Shown here in pieces: positions 7,565 through 14,380 of a stretch of 64,000 bases of DNA; the stretch's first letter is position 1; every line of letters starts with the position of its first letter. Source of the DNA: Bacteroidales bacterium UBA4360 (GTDB lineage: Bacteria; Bacteroidota; Bacteroidia; Bacteroidales; UBA932); NCBI GenBank assembly GCA_002393945.1, contig DGSO01000006.1:1-64000 (forward strand). Reading direction: 5' to 3'. The notes under the pieces were generated by a model. That model saw nothing but the letters and a program-made list of their open reading frames with translations. It was not told the origin of the DNA and ran no database searches. The position numbers and the translations under genes were made by a program.

Positions 7565-8185
7565 ATGATAAGAGAAAGCCTGAGGAACTACATTTATAAT
7601 GAAGTCATTCCTGGGTATGCGGCCTTTGATAAGGCGCATCGGGAAGACCACGCTTTGACGGTCATTGAGCGTGCCCTTTCGATGGGCAAGCAGTATGATA
7701 TCAATGAGGAGATGCTCCTGACGGCAGCGGCGTGTCACGACCTTGGTCTTGCGGTGGACCGGAAAACTCACCATTTGGAAAGCGGACGGATTATCCGCGA
7801 AGACAAGCGGCTCTCCGAATGGTTCTCACCTGAGCAGATAGAGACAATCGCCCAGGCTGCGGAAGACCACCGGGCATCGGCAAAAACGCCGCCAAGAAGC
7901 ATCTATGGCCGTCTTGTTGCCGAGGCAGACCGTCTAATTGTTCCTGAAACCATCATTCGCCGGACAGTTCTCTTCGGCCTTTCCAACTACCCTGAACTGG
8001 ACAAGGAAGGCCACTGGAACCGCACGCTGGAGCATCTCCATGAGAAGTATGCCGAAGGCGGCTATCTTCACCTTCTGATTCCTGGGTCGCCCAATGAGGC
8101 CCCCCTGCAGCAACTGCGTGAGATTATCAAAGATGAACCGCGGCTCCGGACCATCTTTGAATCAGTTTACGCAGAAGAATCATAG
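7565..8185 (+). CDS. HD-domain phosphohydrolase
   Basis: The 206-residue soluble protein has the metal-binding HD signature: H in AHREDHALTVIERAL, HD in AAACHDLGLAVD, and further histidines in THHLESGR and AEDHRAS. HD proteins of this size hydrolyse nucleotides or related phosphate esters; the substrate here is not identifiable. ATG 7565 is chosen because the 36 codons upstream (from 7457) are low-complexity and outside the fold. It appears to be transcribed alone and ends before a convergent terminator hairpin. Confidence 0.8.
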   Translation: MIRESLRNYIYNEVIPGYAAFDKAHREDHALTVIERALSMGKQYDINEEMLLTAAACHDLGLAVDRKTHHLESGRIIREDKRLSEWFSPEQIETIAQAAEDHRASAKTPPRSIYGRLVAEADRLIVPETIIRRTVLFGLSNYPELDKEGHWNRTLEHLHEKYAEGGYLHLLIPGSPNEAPLQQLREIIKDEPRLRTIFESVYAEES

Positions 8186-8223
8186 CGTCATGTGCCTGTT
8201 TGTCGGCCAGCGCTTTGTATTGA

Positions 8224-8264
8224 AGTGCTCCTGACGTCCCTCAAAATGGGACAATAGGAGCACT
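8224..8264. terminator. Bidirectional terminator hairpin
   Basis: AGTGCTCCT (8224-8232) pairs with AGGAGCACT (8256-8264), with an inner GTCCC/GGGAC stem (8236-8240 with 8248-8252). It lies between two convergent genes, but no strong T-run follows on either strand. Confidence 0.6.
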
Positions 8265-8304
8265 ATTTCCTGAGAAGTGAGCAGGAATGATTATCTTCCG
8301 CTTC

Positions 8305-8634
8305 TTAGATTCGCGGTTTGTGAATCACGCGCAGAATCAGCGAAACGAAGTACACGATAAGCCCGTAGAGGACAGGAACAAGTCCCACCTTGAAGCCACC
8401 GGCGATGATGTTGGATGCTACGTCGTCATGTCCGGCCAGGAAATCTGCCATCTGAAGGAAACCGGTGAGTGTCCAGAATATGCCCACGACCAGGGCTGCG
8501 ATGCCGATTTCCTTCACCCAGGCAGGAGCCTTCCAGGCAGCAAAGAACAAGGCGATGAAAAGGAGGGTGATGATAATCATACCGACGGGTCCGCCGGAAA
8601 TGAAGAGGGTGAAGAGATCTGTTAACGGTAACAT
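8305..8634 (-). CDS. Small four-helix membrane protein
   Basis: The 109-residue protein has about three or four transmembrane helices (ISGGPVGMIIITLLFIALFFAAW, IGIAALVVGIFWTLTGFLQM, VLYGLIVYFVSLIL). The spacing and glycines faintly recall ExbB/MotA-type proton-channel subunits, but no diagnostic motif is present and the function is unknown. ATG 8634 is preferred over 8694, because the longer start would overlap the promoter boxes upstream. It is divergent from the LytTR regulator and might be its target. Confidence 0.7.
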   Translation of the reverse strand: MLPLTDLFTLFISGGPVGMIIITLLFIALFFAAWKAPAWVKEIGIAALVVGIFWTLTGFLQMADFLAGHDDVASNIIAGGFKVGLVPVLYGLIVYFVSLILRVIHKPRI

Positions 8635-8681
8635 GGCTAAACACTTTTGGGTTGAACTTTCGGGTTCGGAATTCCTTGTTG

Positions 8682-8714
8682 CAAAGGTACACATGATTCA
8701 ATCATAAATGCAAA
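8682..8714 (-). promoter_or_regulatory. Promoter of the small membrane-protein gene
   Basis: TTTG at 8714-8711 and TACCTTTG at 8689-8682 on the minus strand are 21 bases apart and match the Bacteroidota -33/-7 pattern. Confidence 0.65.
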
Positions 8715-8770
8715 GTTGAATCCGCCCAACCTTTTGTCAAATCCCCCTGACTTGCAAAGAGCTACGCACT

Positions 8771-8805
8771 TTTGTGTTTTTTCCGTGGAAGAATGTGTAT
8801 TTTTG
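8771..8805 (+). promoter_or_regulatory. Promoter of the LytTR gene
   Basis: TTTG at 8771-8774 and TATTTTTG at 8798-8805 precede ATG 8814. The 23-base spacing is slightly long. Confidence 0.55.
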
Positions 8806-8813
8806 CATCTGGA

Positions 8814-9524
8814 ATGAAGAAGACAATCTACATCGTCGTTTACTGGATGGTCGCCATTTTTCTGACGTCCATCCTTCTCACAAGTCTTGACTATGACTTG
8901 GGGGAGGCCGTATTGATGAGCCTCTCATTCCTGCCGGCGTCATTGGCATTGTGTTTCTTTCTGCCCAACGTTGAACGTAACCACGATGGAAAGAAAAGCA
9001 TCCTGAATACCATCTATGTCATTCTGGGCGTGATGGTGATGACTTTTCTGCTTATTTACTTGTGGCAACTGGCCTTCATTACCCTAATCTATCAAGAGGA
9101 TTACACCAAATGGATGCTCCCCGCCATGCTGGGCAATCCAGTCTTCGTGGGAGTCATCCTGTCGATCCTCGCCTATGGGAACTACCTGCTCCTGAAATGG
9201 CTGGATAAGAAGTACCCGATGGACCGTCCCATCACCTTTACCTCGGATTATAAGAAAGTCTCACTCAAGAAGGAAGACATCCTGTATGTGGAATCTCGCG
9301 ACTCGGAAGTATGGATCGTGACGCGCGACGGCCGGCAATATCGTAACAAGACCGGTATCAGCCAGTGGGAGAATCTCCTGGGTCCCCGTTTCCTTCGCGT
9401 CCATCGTTCTTTCCTGGTCAACATTTCCGATGCTGTCCTAAGCGCTCCGGATGTTATTTCCGTCGGCATGCAGGAGATTCCCGTTTCCCGCAAGTACAGG
9501 GAATCTGTCAAAACCGTCCTGTGA
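8814..9524 (+). CDS. Membrane-anchored LytTR transcriptional regulator
   Basis: The 236-residue protein has four predicted transmembrane helices in its first 130 residues and a C-terminal LytTR DNA-binding domain (FTSDYKKVSLKKEDILYVES … RFLRVHRSFLVNISDAV … EIPVSRKYRESVK). Membrane LytTR proteins act as one-component regulators, often of the gene next to them. Here the divergent small membrane protein (8305-8634) and the following S41 protease are the candidates. The start at MKKTIYIVVYW fits the promoter boxes just upstream. Confidence 0.85.
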   Translation: MKKTIYIVVYWMVAIFLTSILLTSLDYDLGEAVLMSLSFLPASLALCFFLPNVERNHDGKKSILNTIYVILGVMVMTFLLIYLWQLAFITLIYQEDYTKWMLPAMLGNPVFVGVILSILAYGNYLLLKWLDKKYPMDRPITFTSDYKKVSLKKEDILYVESRDSEVWIVTRDGRQYRNKTGISQWENLLGPRFLRVHRSFLVNISDAVLSAPDVISVGMQEIPVSRKYRESVKTVL

Positions 9525-9627
9525 CCATCGAGAGGCTTCTGGCCGCGCCCTCCGGTCCACGCGGACAACGTGGTTGGTGAGTGTCTGAAGAATAATGATT
9601 ACCTTTGAGAGTCAGATAAATCGAAAT

Positions 9628-10545
9628 ATGAGTATGCGTAAGTTGTTTTTGCGAATCCTTCTTTTAATCATGCCTTTTGCCATTTCTGCCTGTGGTCTTT
9701 TCGATGATCAAAGCACCCCTTACGGATATGTCAAAAGCAGTTTCCGGAAAATTGACAAATATGCCCTGCATGCCGGTGCCGATTGGAGCATAGAGCGTGT
9801 ATCATACCTCAAAGAGGCAAAGCGTATAGACAATTTCGATGATGCTCACAGGTTAGTGAATCGCGCACTGGCATTTGCCGGAGGCAAACATTCCACGCTT
9901 CTTGCTCCTGTTACCGATACCACAGCATTCGAAGAACTTGCCCCGGAAGCCTATATGCTCGATGACGGGATTGCTTATGTGAAACTTCCGGCTCACCGTG
10001 GGGTTAAAGTAAGCGATTCCGACTATACGCACGTGGCTTTGGATTTTCTGCAAAGCCATCTTGACGCCGCGGGTGTTATCGTGGATCTGCGCGACAATCA
10101 TGGTGGGAATATGTATCCGATGATATCGGCCATTGCCCCGCTGCTCCCGGAGGGAACGCTCCTGAGTTTCAAGACGCGCAAACGTACTTCCCCCATCACT
10201 TTGGATTACGTGGTCCGGTCTTCCGGACTGAGTCTTGCGGAGATTTCCCAATTTCCGGATAATACGCCCATCGCCATCCTTATCAATGACTGGACCGGGA
10301 GTTCCGGAGAGGCTACGCTTCTGTGCTTCAGAGGTTTGGAAAATGCCCGCACCTTCGGTATCCCTACTGCCGGTTATGCGAGTGCCAATCAGTCTTTCCC
10401 TATGGCCGACGGTTACACGCTCTTGATTACTATCGGATGTGATGTTGCCCGGACAGGTGAGGTCTTCTGTGATGACCCCATCGCTCCTGATGTAGAAACC
10501 AATACCCCACTGGAAGATGCGGTTGCATGGATTCAGCGTCAGTAG
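9628..10545 (+). CDS. S41-family (tail-specific type) protease, lipoprotein
   Basis: The 305-residue protein has a lipoprotein signal peptide (MSMRKLFLRILLLIMPFAISAC). Its C-terminal half is an S41 peptidase domain: AAGVIVDLRDNHGG, then the nucleophile serine in ILINDWTGSSGEATLLCF, and the later TAGYASANQSFPM and APDVETNTPLEDAV blocks. No PDZ domain is seen before it, so it belongs to the short S41 type. The likely site of action is the periplasm or outer-membrane surface. ATG 9628 is used because it begins the signal peptide; the frame is open from 9595. Confidence 0.85.
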   Translation: MSMRKLFLRILLLIMPFAISACGLFDDQSTPYGYVKSSFRKIDKYALHAGADWSIERVSYLKEAKRIDNFDDAHRLVNRALAFAGGKHSTLLAPVTDTTAFEELAPEAYMLDDGIAYVKLPAHRGVKVSDSDYTHVALDFLQSHLDAAGVIVDLRDNHGGNMYPMISAIAPLLPEGTLLSFKTRKRTSPITLDYVVRSSGLSLAEISQFPDNTPIAILINDWTGSSGEATLLCFRGLENARTFGIPTAGYASANQSFPMADGYTLLITIGCDVARTGEVFCDDPIAPDVETNTPLEDAVAWIQRQ

Positions 10546-10570
10546 ACCGGTTGCTCAGCAAATTCCAATT

Positions 10571-10936
10571 GAGCGTCCGGGTGGTCCACATCCTGAATTG
10601 GACGCCGCGGAGGCTGTGAACACGATAACCCACGCTGATAATCATGTCCAAGTTATAGTACTGTATATCGCGACTCACGTCCCGCAGACCTTCCTTTTTA
10701 ATTGTTGCAAACAATGCAACAGTTGAATCCGGATCCAATTCTCCGCTTTCAAAGGTATCCTTGATATGTCTGGAAATAGTGGATTAATAACGCTGAAAGA
10801 GCGCCGCCATTTGGTCTATCGTAAGCCAGACAGTCTCGTTAACCAATGTGACCTCTATCTTGGCAAGCCCGTCAGCGGTCTGATAAAGAAGGATTTCTCC
10901 AGTATTAGATGTATTGCTACTCTTAGTGCAAACCAT
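10571..10936 (-). pseudogene. Truncated rhuM-family gene with nonsense mutation
   Basis: Reading from ATG 10936 gives MVCTKSSNTSNTGEILLYQ… and VNETVWLTIDQMAALFQRY, then an in-frame TAA where the family has a D-K pair. The same frame continues with STISRHIKDTFESGELDPDS and ends IISVGYRVHSLRGVQFRMW, all typical of the N-terminal half of RhuM (virulence/type I R-M-associated) proteins. Homology stops near 10571. The gene is dead through both the stop codon and the 3' truncation. A TATCTTTG box at 10950-10943 remains upstream. Confidence 0.85.
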
Positions 10937-10942
10937 TTTTTA

Positions 10943-10950
10943 CAAAGATA
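10943..10950 (-). promoter_or_regulatory. Relict -7 box of the rhuM pseudogene
   Basis: TATCTTTG on the minus strand lies 6 bases before the former rhuM start codon. Confidence 0.4.
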
Positions 10951-10993
10951 CTTGAAAGCGTTGGCCGATGCAAATAATAACAAGGCTCAAAAG

Positions 10994-11031
10994 AATAATC
11001 CGCCTTACCTGTATCTGTAAAGCGGATTATT
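10994..11031 (-). terminator. Terminator after tRNA-Leu
   Basis: AATAATCCGC and GCGGATTATT (10994-11003 and 11022-11031) form a 10-bp stem, followed on the minus strand by TCTTTT. It begins two bases after the tRNA 3' end and would end its transcript. Confidence 0.8.
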
Positions 11032-11083
11032 GTGCCTCGGGCGGGAATCGAACCCGCACGGCCGTTTCGGGCCAAGGGATTTT

Positions 11084-11814
11084 CTTACCACTATGGCTTT
11101 CGCCACCATTTCTGTTTGTGGTCCGGACTATTCCTTCACCGTGGAGTTGTTCTCTTTAGGTGTGCCGTGTCTAGTCTCTGCACCTTCCTTTTCTCAAAGG
11201 CTTGGCTCAAGATTGCCTTCAGTATTGCCTGTTAAGGTTTCCTTGAATTTACGGCATTCTACATCTCTCTTTTCAGAGAGTGCACTCAATTTGGCTCTTC
11301 CTCTGTAATTATTTGTAAGGGCGTGACAATTTGGGCATAGAAGTTTTAGATTCTCTATCCTATTGTCGGTGTTAATCCCATTAATATGATGGATCTCTAA
11401 CGGGATTGGTTGCCCTTTCCATTCAGAAAGATGGCAGTCTTCACAATAATTGATGCCAAGTGCAGACTTGTATCTTTCGCGAAGCCTCCATGAACACTTA
11501 TACGAGGAGTTAATTACAAAAACTTGATTATTGGAGATTGTCCCCTTGGGATTGAATTTCAAACCGACATTCCATCCTTGACCAGTAAAGTGTGAGGTGT
11601 CAAGATTGTATTTTTGAATCAGATGACGAATTGTTTTGTAATTCCCTCCAATCGGTCTTAATCCCAAGTCTCTTAGTACTCCGGCTATTGACTTATTGTT
11701 GTTAACAGCATTTTGTACGTCTTCCTGAGTATATTGGCATTTCTTCTTCATGGCAAACACGAAATTAATGATTTGTTTCGTGTTTTACAAATAATTATTT
11801 CAAAGAGCGTTTCT
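11084..11814 (-). ncRNA. Group I self-splicing intron in tRNA-Leu(UAA)
   Basis: The 731-nt intron starts after the U of CTT and ends with G (…GGTAAG), the rule for group I introns. On the minus strand the conserved core is visible in order: P-like TTCAAGGAAACCTTAA (11247-11232), Q-like AATCTTGAGCCAAGCC (11214-11199), R GGTGCAGAGACTAGACACGG (11184-11165) and S AAGGAATAGTCC (11136-11125). GACTA of R pairs with TAGTC of S as P7, and CCTTT-GAGA-AAAGG forms P6. The insertion site equals that of the cyanobacterial and plastid tRNA-Leu(UAA) intron. The P1 pairing with the internal guide sequence was not assigned. An HNH endonuclease ORF lies inside. Confidence 0.92.
11194..11751 (-). CDS. Intron-encoded HNH homing endonuclease
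   Basis: The 185-residue protein has an N-terminal helix-turn-helix-like region (YTQEDVQNAVNNNKSIAGVL … LGLRP) and a zinc-ribbon HNH nuclease: CEDC (near 100), then LEIHHINGINTDNRIENLKL and LCPNCHA, giving the H-N-H residues and two CxxC pairs. It would cut intron-less tRNA-Leu alleles and promote homing. The last 20 or so codons are also the conserved P and Q elements of the intron core, so protein and ribozyme share sequence. A GTG at 11760 is also in frame; ATG 11751 is preferred. Confidence 0.88.
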   Translation of the reverse strand: MKKKCQYTQEDVQNAVNNNKSIAGVLRDLGLRPIGGNYKTIRHLIQKYNLDTSHFTGQGWNVGLKFNPKGTISNNQVFVINSSYKCSWRLRERYKSALGINYCEDCHLSEWKGQPIPLEIHHINGINTDNRIENLKLLCPNCHALTNNYRGRAKLSALSEKRDVECRKFKETLTGNTEGNLEPSL

Positions 11815-11862
11815 AAGTCCCTCGTGTCTACCATTCCACCACCAAGGCGTTATGTGGGACTG

Positions 11863-11870
11863 CAAAGATA
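11863..11870 (-). promoter_or_regulatory. -7 box of the tRNA-Leu promoter
   Basis: TATCTTTG on the minus strand ends 14 bases before the tRNA 5' end. TTG at 11895-11893 may serve as the -33 box. Confidence 0.6.
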
Positions 11871-11892
11871 CAAAAAAAATACAATTTTTGCG

Positions 11893-11987
11893 CAAGGTGT
11901 AACTTTGGGGTGGGGACCTTGAACGTTATATGGTGTGAGATTGCGAATTGTGCACAAGGTCCCGCTAAGGAAATGACACCTTGTGCA
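11893..11987. repeat. Cluster of inverted repeats between tRNA-Leu and the SDR gene
   Basis: TGCACAAGGT (11951-11960) is the perfect inverse of ACCTTGTGCA (11978-11987). A second smaller pair, CAAGGT (11893-11898) and ACCTTG (11916-11921), uses the same core. No gene is supported here. The larger hairpin may help end the SDR transcript, but no T-run follows. Confidence 0.5.
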
Positions 11988-12018
11988 AAGCAAGTCCTGG
12001 TCCCCAGCCGTAATCGTT

Positions 12019-12867
12019 TTACAGCCGGGAAGCGAAGCGTGCGAGCCAGGGGGCGGAAAGCTGCCGTACCAGGGCGTCCCACCAGCGGACGGGGAGGACG
12101 GCATGCCAGAACACTATGGACGTAGCTCCACGGCCCGGGCGGTACCGTGTGCGAGGCCGATAAGAAGTAACGGCACGCACTATTGCCTTTGTGACCACAG
12201 ACGGTGCCGACATGGCGTTCAGCGAGTACCCCTTGTGCATTACGGCGGCCTGCCGATGCCCGGCATCCTCATACGCGCTTCCGGCAACGCAGGTGGCAAG
12301 ATGATCGGCGGCAATATCACCCCAGGCGGTCTTGATGGTGCCGGGCTCAATCAGAACGACGGAAATGCCAAACGGCTGCATCTCAATCCTCAGTGCATCA
12401 GAAAATGCCTCCACGGCGAACTTGGACACATTGTACCATCCGCCAAAGTTCATGGCCGCCTTCCCTGCAACAGAACTGATATTGATTATCCGGCCGTTTC
12501 CACGAACCCGCATTCCGGGCAAAACAGCCTTGCAAAGTTCTGCGAGGCCGAAAAGGTTCACTTCCAGCTGCCTCCGTGCTTCATCCATAGGCACGCATTC
12601 GATTGGGCCGAAATAGCCATACCCCGCATTGTTCACCAGCACGTCAATATCTCCCGCAACAGAAAGACATGCGGCAATAGAATCAGGCGAAGTCACATCC
12701 AGTTTCACCGGTGTAACCCCGAACTCCCTTAACGGTTCCATCAAGGCCACTCTTCGGGCCGCAGCGAAAACCTCATATCCGGCCTGCGCAAGAGCGCGTG
12801 CCGCATCGAATCCGATTCCGCTGGACGCTCCTGTTATGAGAACCCGTTTAAAAGTACTTTTTCTCAT
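12019..12867 (-). CDS. Short-chain dehydrogenase/reductase (SDR)
   Basis: The 282-residue protein is a classical NAD(P)-dependent SDR. It has the Rossmann TGASSGIG motif near the N-terminus, LVNNAG, the catalytic serine in IINISSVAGKAA and the YNVSK active-site pair, followed by IEPGTIKT. The substrate is not predictable. Its start overlaps the end of rodA by 20 bases, so it is the last gene of the cell-shape operon and may be translationally coupled, although no role in wall synthesis is known. Confidence 0.88.
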   Translation of the reverse strand: MRKSTFKRVLITGASSGIGFDAARALAQAGYEVFAAARRVALMEPLREFGVTPVKLDVTSPDSIAACLSVAGDIDVLVNNAGYGYFGPIECVPMDEARRQLEVNLFGLAELCKAVLPGMRVRGNGRIINISSVAGKAAMNFGGWYNVSKFAVEAFSDALRIEMQPFGISVVLIEPGTIKTAWGDIAADHLATCVAGSAYEDAGHRQAAVMHKGYSLNAMSAPSVVTKAIVRAVTSYRPRTRYRPGRGATSIVFWHAVLPVRWWDALVRQLSAPWLARFASRL

Positions 12868-14380
12868 CGCGGTAGAGAGCAAGGAAAATGAATATCAGTA
12901 TAGTGAACGCCCACAGCGAGGAGCCGCCGTATGACAGCAGCGGCAGGGGTATTCCAATTACAGGCATAAGGCCGATGGTCATACCAACGTTTATGAAAAG
13001 ATGCATGAACACGCAGGCAGCCACGCAGTATCCATATATCCTCGTGAACGAAGACCTGCACTTTTCTGCATCCAGGATGAGCCGTATTATCAAAAACACA
13101 TACAAGAGTATCACGACAAGGCATCCGAAGAACCCCCATTCCTCGCCCACAGTGCAGAAAATGAAGTCTGTCGACTGCTCCGGAACAAAGCCGAACGTGG
13201 TCTGTGTCCCATGCAAAAATCCTTTCCCGAACATCCCGCCAGAGCCGATGGCAATCTTGCTCTGGTTCACATTGTACCCGACTCCTGCAAGGTCTTCCTT
13301 GAGCCCAAGCAGCACCTCTATACGACCCCTCTGATGAGGCTGAAGCACATTCTGGAAAATGTAGTCCGTAGAGAACACCAGCGCCACACCTAAGATGAAT
13401 GCCCCCACTGCGATGGCAAGGAAGGAATCCTTCTTCTGATATGCCTTCCACAAAAGGACAGGCACGGCCGGAAGAGTCACCGCCAGAACAATGTAAACCG
13501 GCTTTATATCGGCAAGGAAACTCCAGAAATAGCCGCCTTTCTCACCGGCCACCGGAACCCACACCCGGTTCTCAAGAAATGCCATTTTGGCCGATACGGC
13601 ATCTCCCAGGTGCGAAATCACTCCCGGCAGCAAAGACATAAGCAGCACAAATCCAAGGCCGATGCCGAGCCTCCTCCAGAACTCTTTGGACGGTCCCATG
13701 AACGCTGAACTCAGCGCCAGAATGCCCCCCAGTCCTACGATAGACCAGTATGCCCCTGCCGTTAGCGTGCCGATAAACAGCGCTATCACCATGCCGAAAA
13801 GGGCCAGCCACCACCCGGAAAGCCCCTCCCTGTACAGCACGAAAATGAATCCGATGTACACCAGGGCGCTTCCGGTTTCGCTTTCGGCGACAATTATGAG
13901 CATGGGCAGGCCGATAATCGCTACCGTAAGGAAAAAGTCCTTCCAACGTGTTATCTTATAGTTCTGCTGACTCATTACCAGCGCCAGCAGAAGCGATGTC
14001 GTTATCTTGGAAATTTCTGCCGGCTGGAACTTGACTGGGCCCAGTTCGAACCACGAATGGGAACCCTTGACGTCCTTCGACAGGAATATCACCGCCACAA
14101 GCAGCACCAGCACCCCCAGATACATCGGTATCGACAGCCCCTCCCACAGTTTTGGCGGTATCACAAACAGTATCATGACGGCCAGGAAGAACGCCGTAAG
14201 CATCCAGATGAACTGCTTGCCGCTTCTGGCGCTCCAGTCAAAAATGGAAGCCGGATCAGTGGAATGAATTGAGGCATAGATGTTTATCCAGCCGATAAAA
14301 ACCAGCAGGAGGTACACTGCGATGAGTGCCCAGTCTATGGACTGCCTCAGTCCTCTCTGATGTGAATTAGGTTCAATCAC
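12848..14380 (-). CDS. rodA: Rod-shape SEDS peptidoglycan polymerase RodA
   Basis: This multi-spanning inner-membrane protein (510 residues, about ten helices) polymerises glycan strands with its partner PBP2. SEDS-family features are visible: the KGSHSWFELGPVKFQPAEISK segment, the GxGxxxGKGFLHGTQTTFGFVPEQSTDFIF block with the following GEEWGF, and the C-terminal IGLMPVIGIPLPLLSYGGSS. It is about 100 residues longer than E. coli RodA because of an extra central loop and helices (around 215-330), as is common in Bacteroidota. Its start overlaps the mrdA stop by 8 bases. Confidence 0.95.
   Translation of the reverse strand: MIEPNSHQRGLRQSIDWALIAVYLLLVFIGWINIYASIHSTDPASIFDWSARSGKQFIWMLTAFFLAVMILFVIPPKLWEGLSIPMYLGVLVLLVAVIFLSKDVKGSHSWFELGPVKFQPAEISKITTSLLLALVMSQQNYKITRWKDFFLTVAIIGLPMLIIVAESETGSALVYIGFIFVLYREGLSGWWLALFGMVIALFIGTLTAGAYWSIVGLGGILALSSAFMGPSKEFWRRLGIGLGFVLLMSLLPGVISHLGDAVSAKMAFLENRVWVPVAGEKGGYFWSFLADIKPVYIVLAVTLPAVPVLLWKAYQKKDSFLAIAVGAFILGVALVFSTDYIFQNVLQPHQRGRIEVLLGLKEDLAGVGYNVNQSKIAIGSGGMFGKGFLHGTQTTFGFVPEQSTDFIFCTVGEEWGFFGCLVVILLYVFLIIRLILDAEKCRSSFTRIYGYCVAACVFMHLFINVGMTIGLMPVIGIPLPLLSYGGSSLWAFTILIFIFLALYRDEKKYF

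Larger units (their letters stand above)
11033..11848 (-). tRNA. tRNA-Leu(UAA) interrupted by a group I intron
   Basis: The 5' exon (11848-11815, 34 nt, GCCTTGGTGG … GAGGGACTT) and the 3' exon (11083-11033, 51 nt, AAAATCCCTTGG … CCGAGGCA) join into an 85-nt leucine tRNA. The acceptor stem GCCTTGG/CCGAGGC pairs over 7 bp with one G-U, AGGGA pairs with TCCCT in the anticodon stem, and the loop becomes CTTAAAA with anticodon UAA. A long variable arm (GGCC/GGCC) and a T stem GCGGG/CCCGC are present, and CCA is not encoded. Removing the intron between U34 and A35 is the only way to build the cloverleaf. Confidence 0.93.

Noticed and set aside
10517..10726. 69-codon plus-strand ORF in the gap after the S41 protease
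   Set aside because: It lies opposite the rhuM pseudogene, whose family match explains the sequence.
11033..11083. 3' half of a tRNA taken as a tRNA fragment or attachment site
   Set aside because: The matching 5' half lies at 11815-11848 and the pair forms a complete intron-containing tRNA, so an integration-site remnant is not needed. No integrase is near.
11910..12125. Small plus-strand ORF between tRNA-Leu and the SDR gene
   Set aside because: It has a basic, low-information translation that overlaps the inverted repeats and the SDR 3' end; there is no start signal or homology.
12019..12867. SDR as a peptidoglycan-pathway enzyme because of its place in the mreB operon
   Set aside because: The motifs are generic to the SDR superfamily; operon position alone does not support a wall-related reaction.
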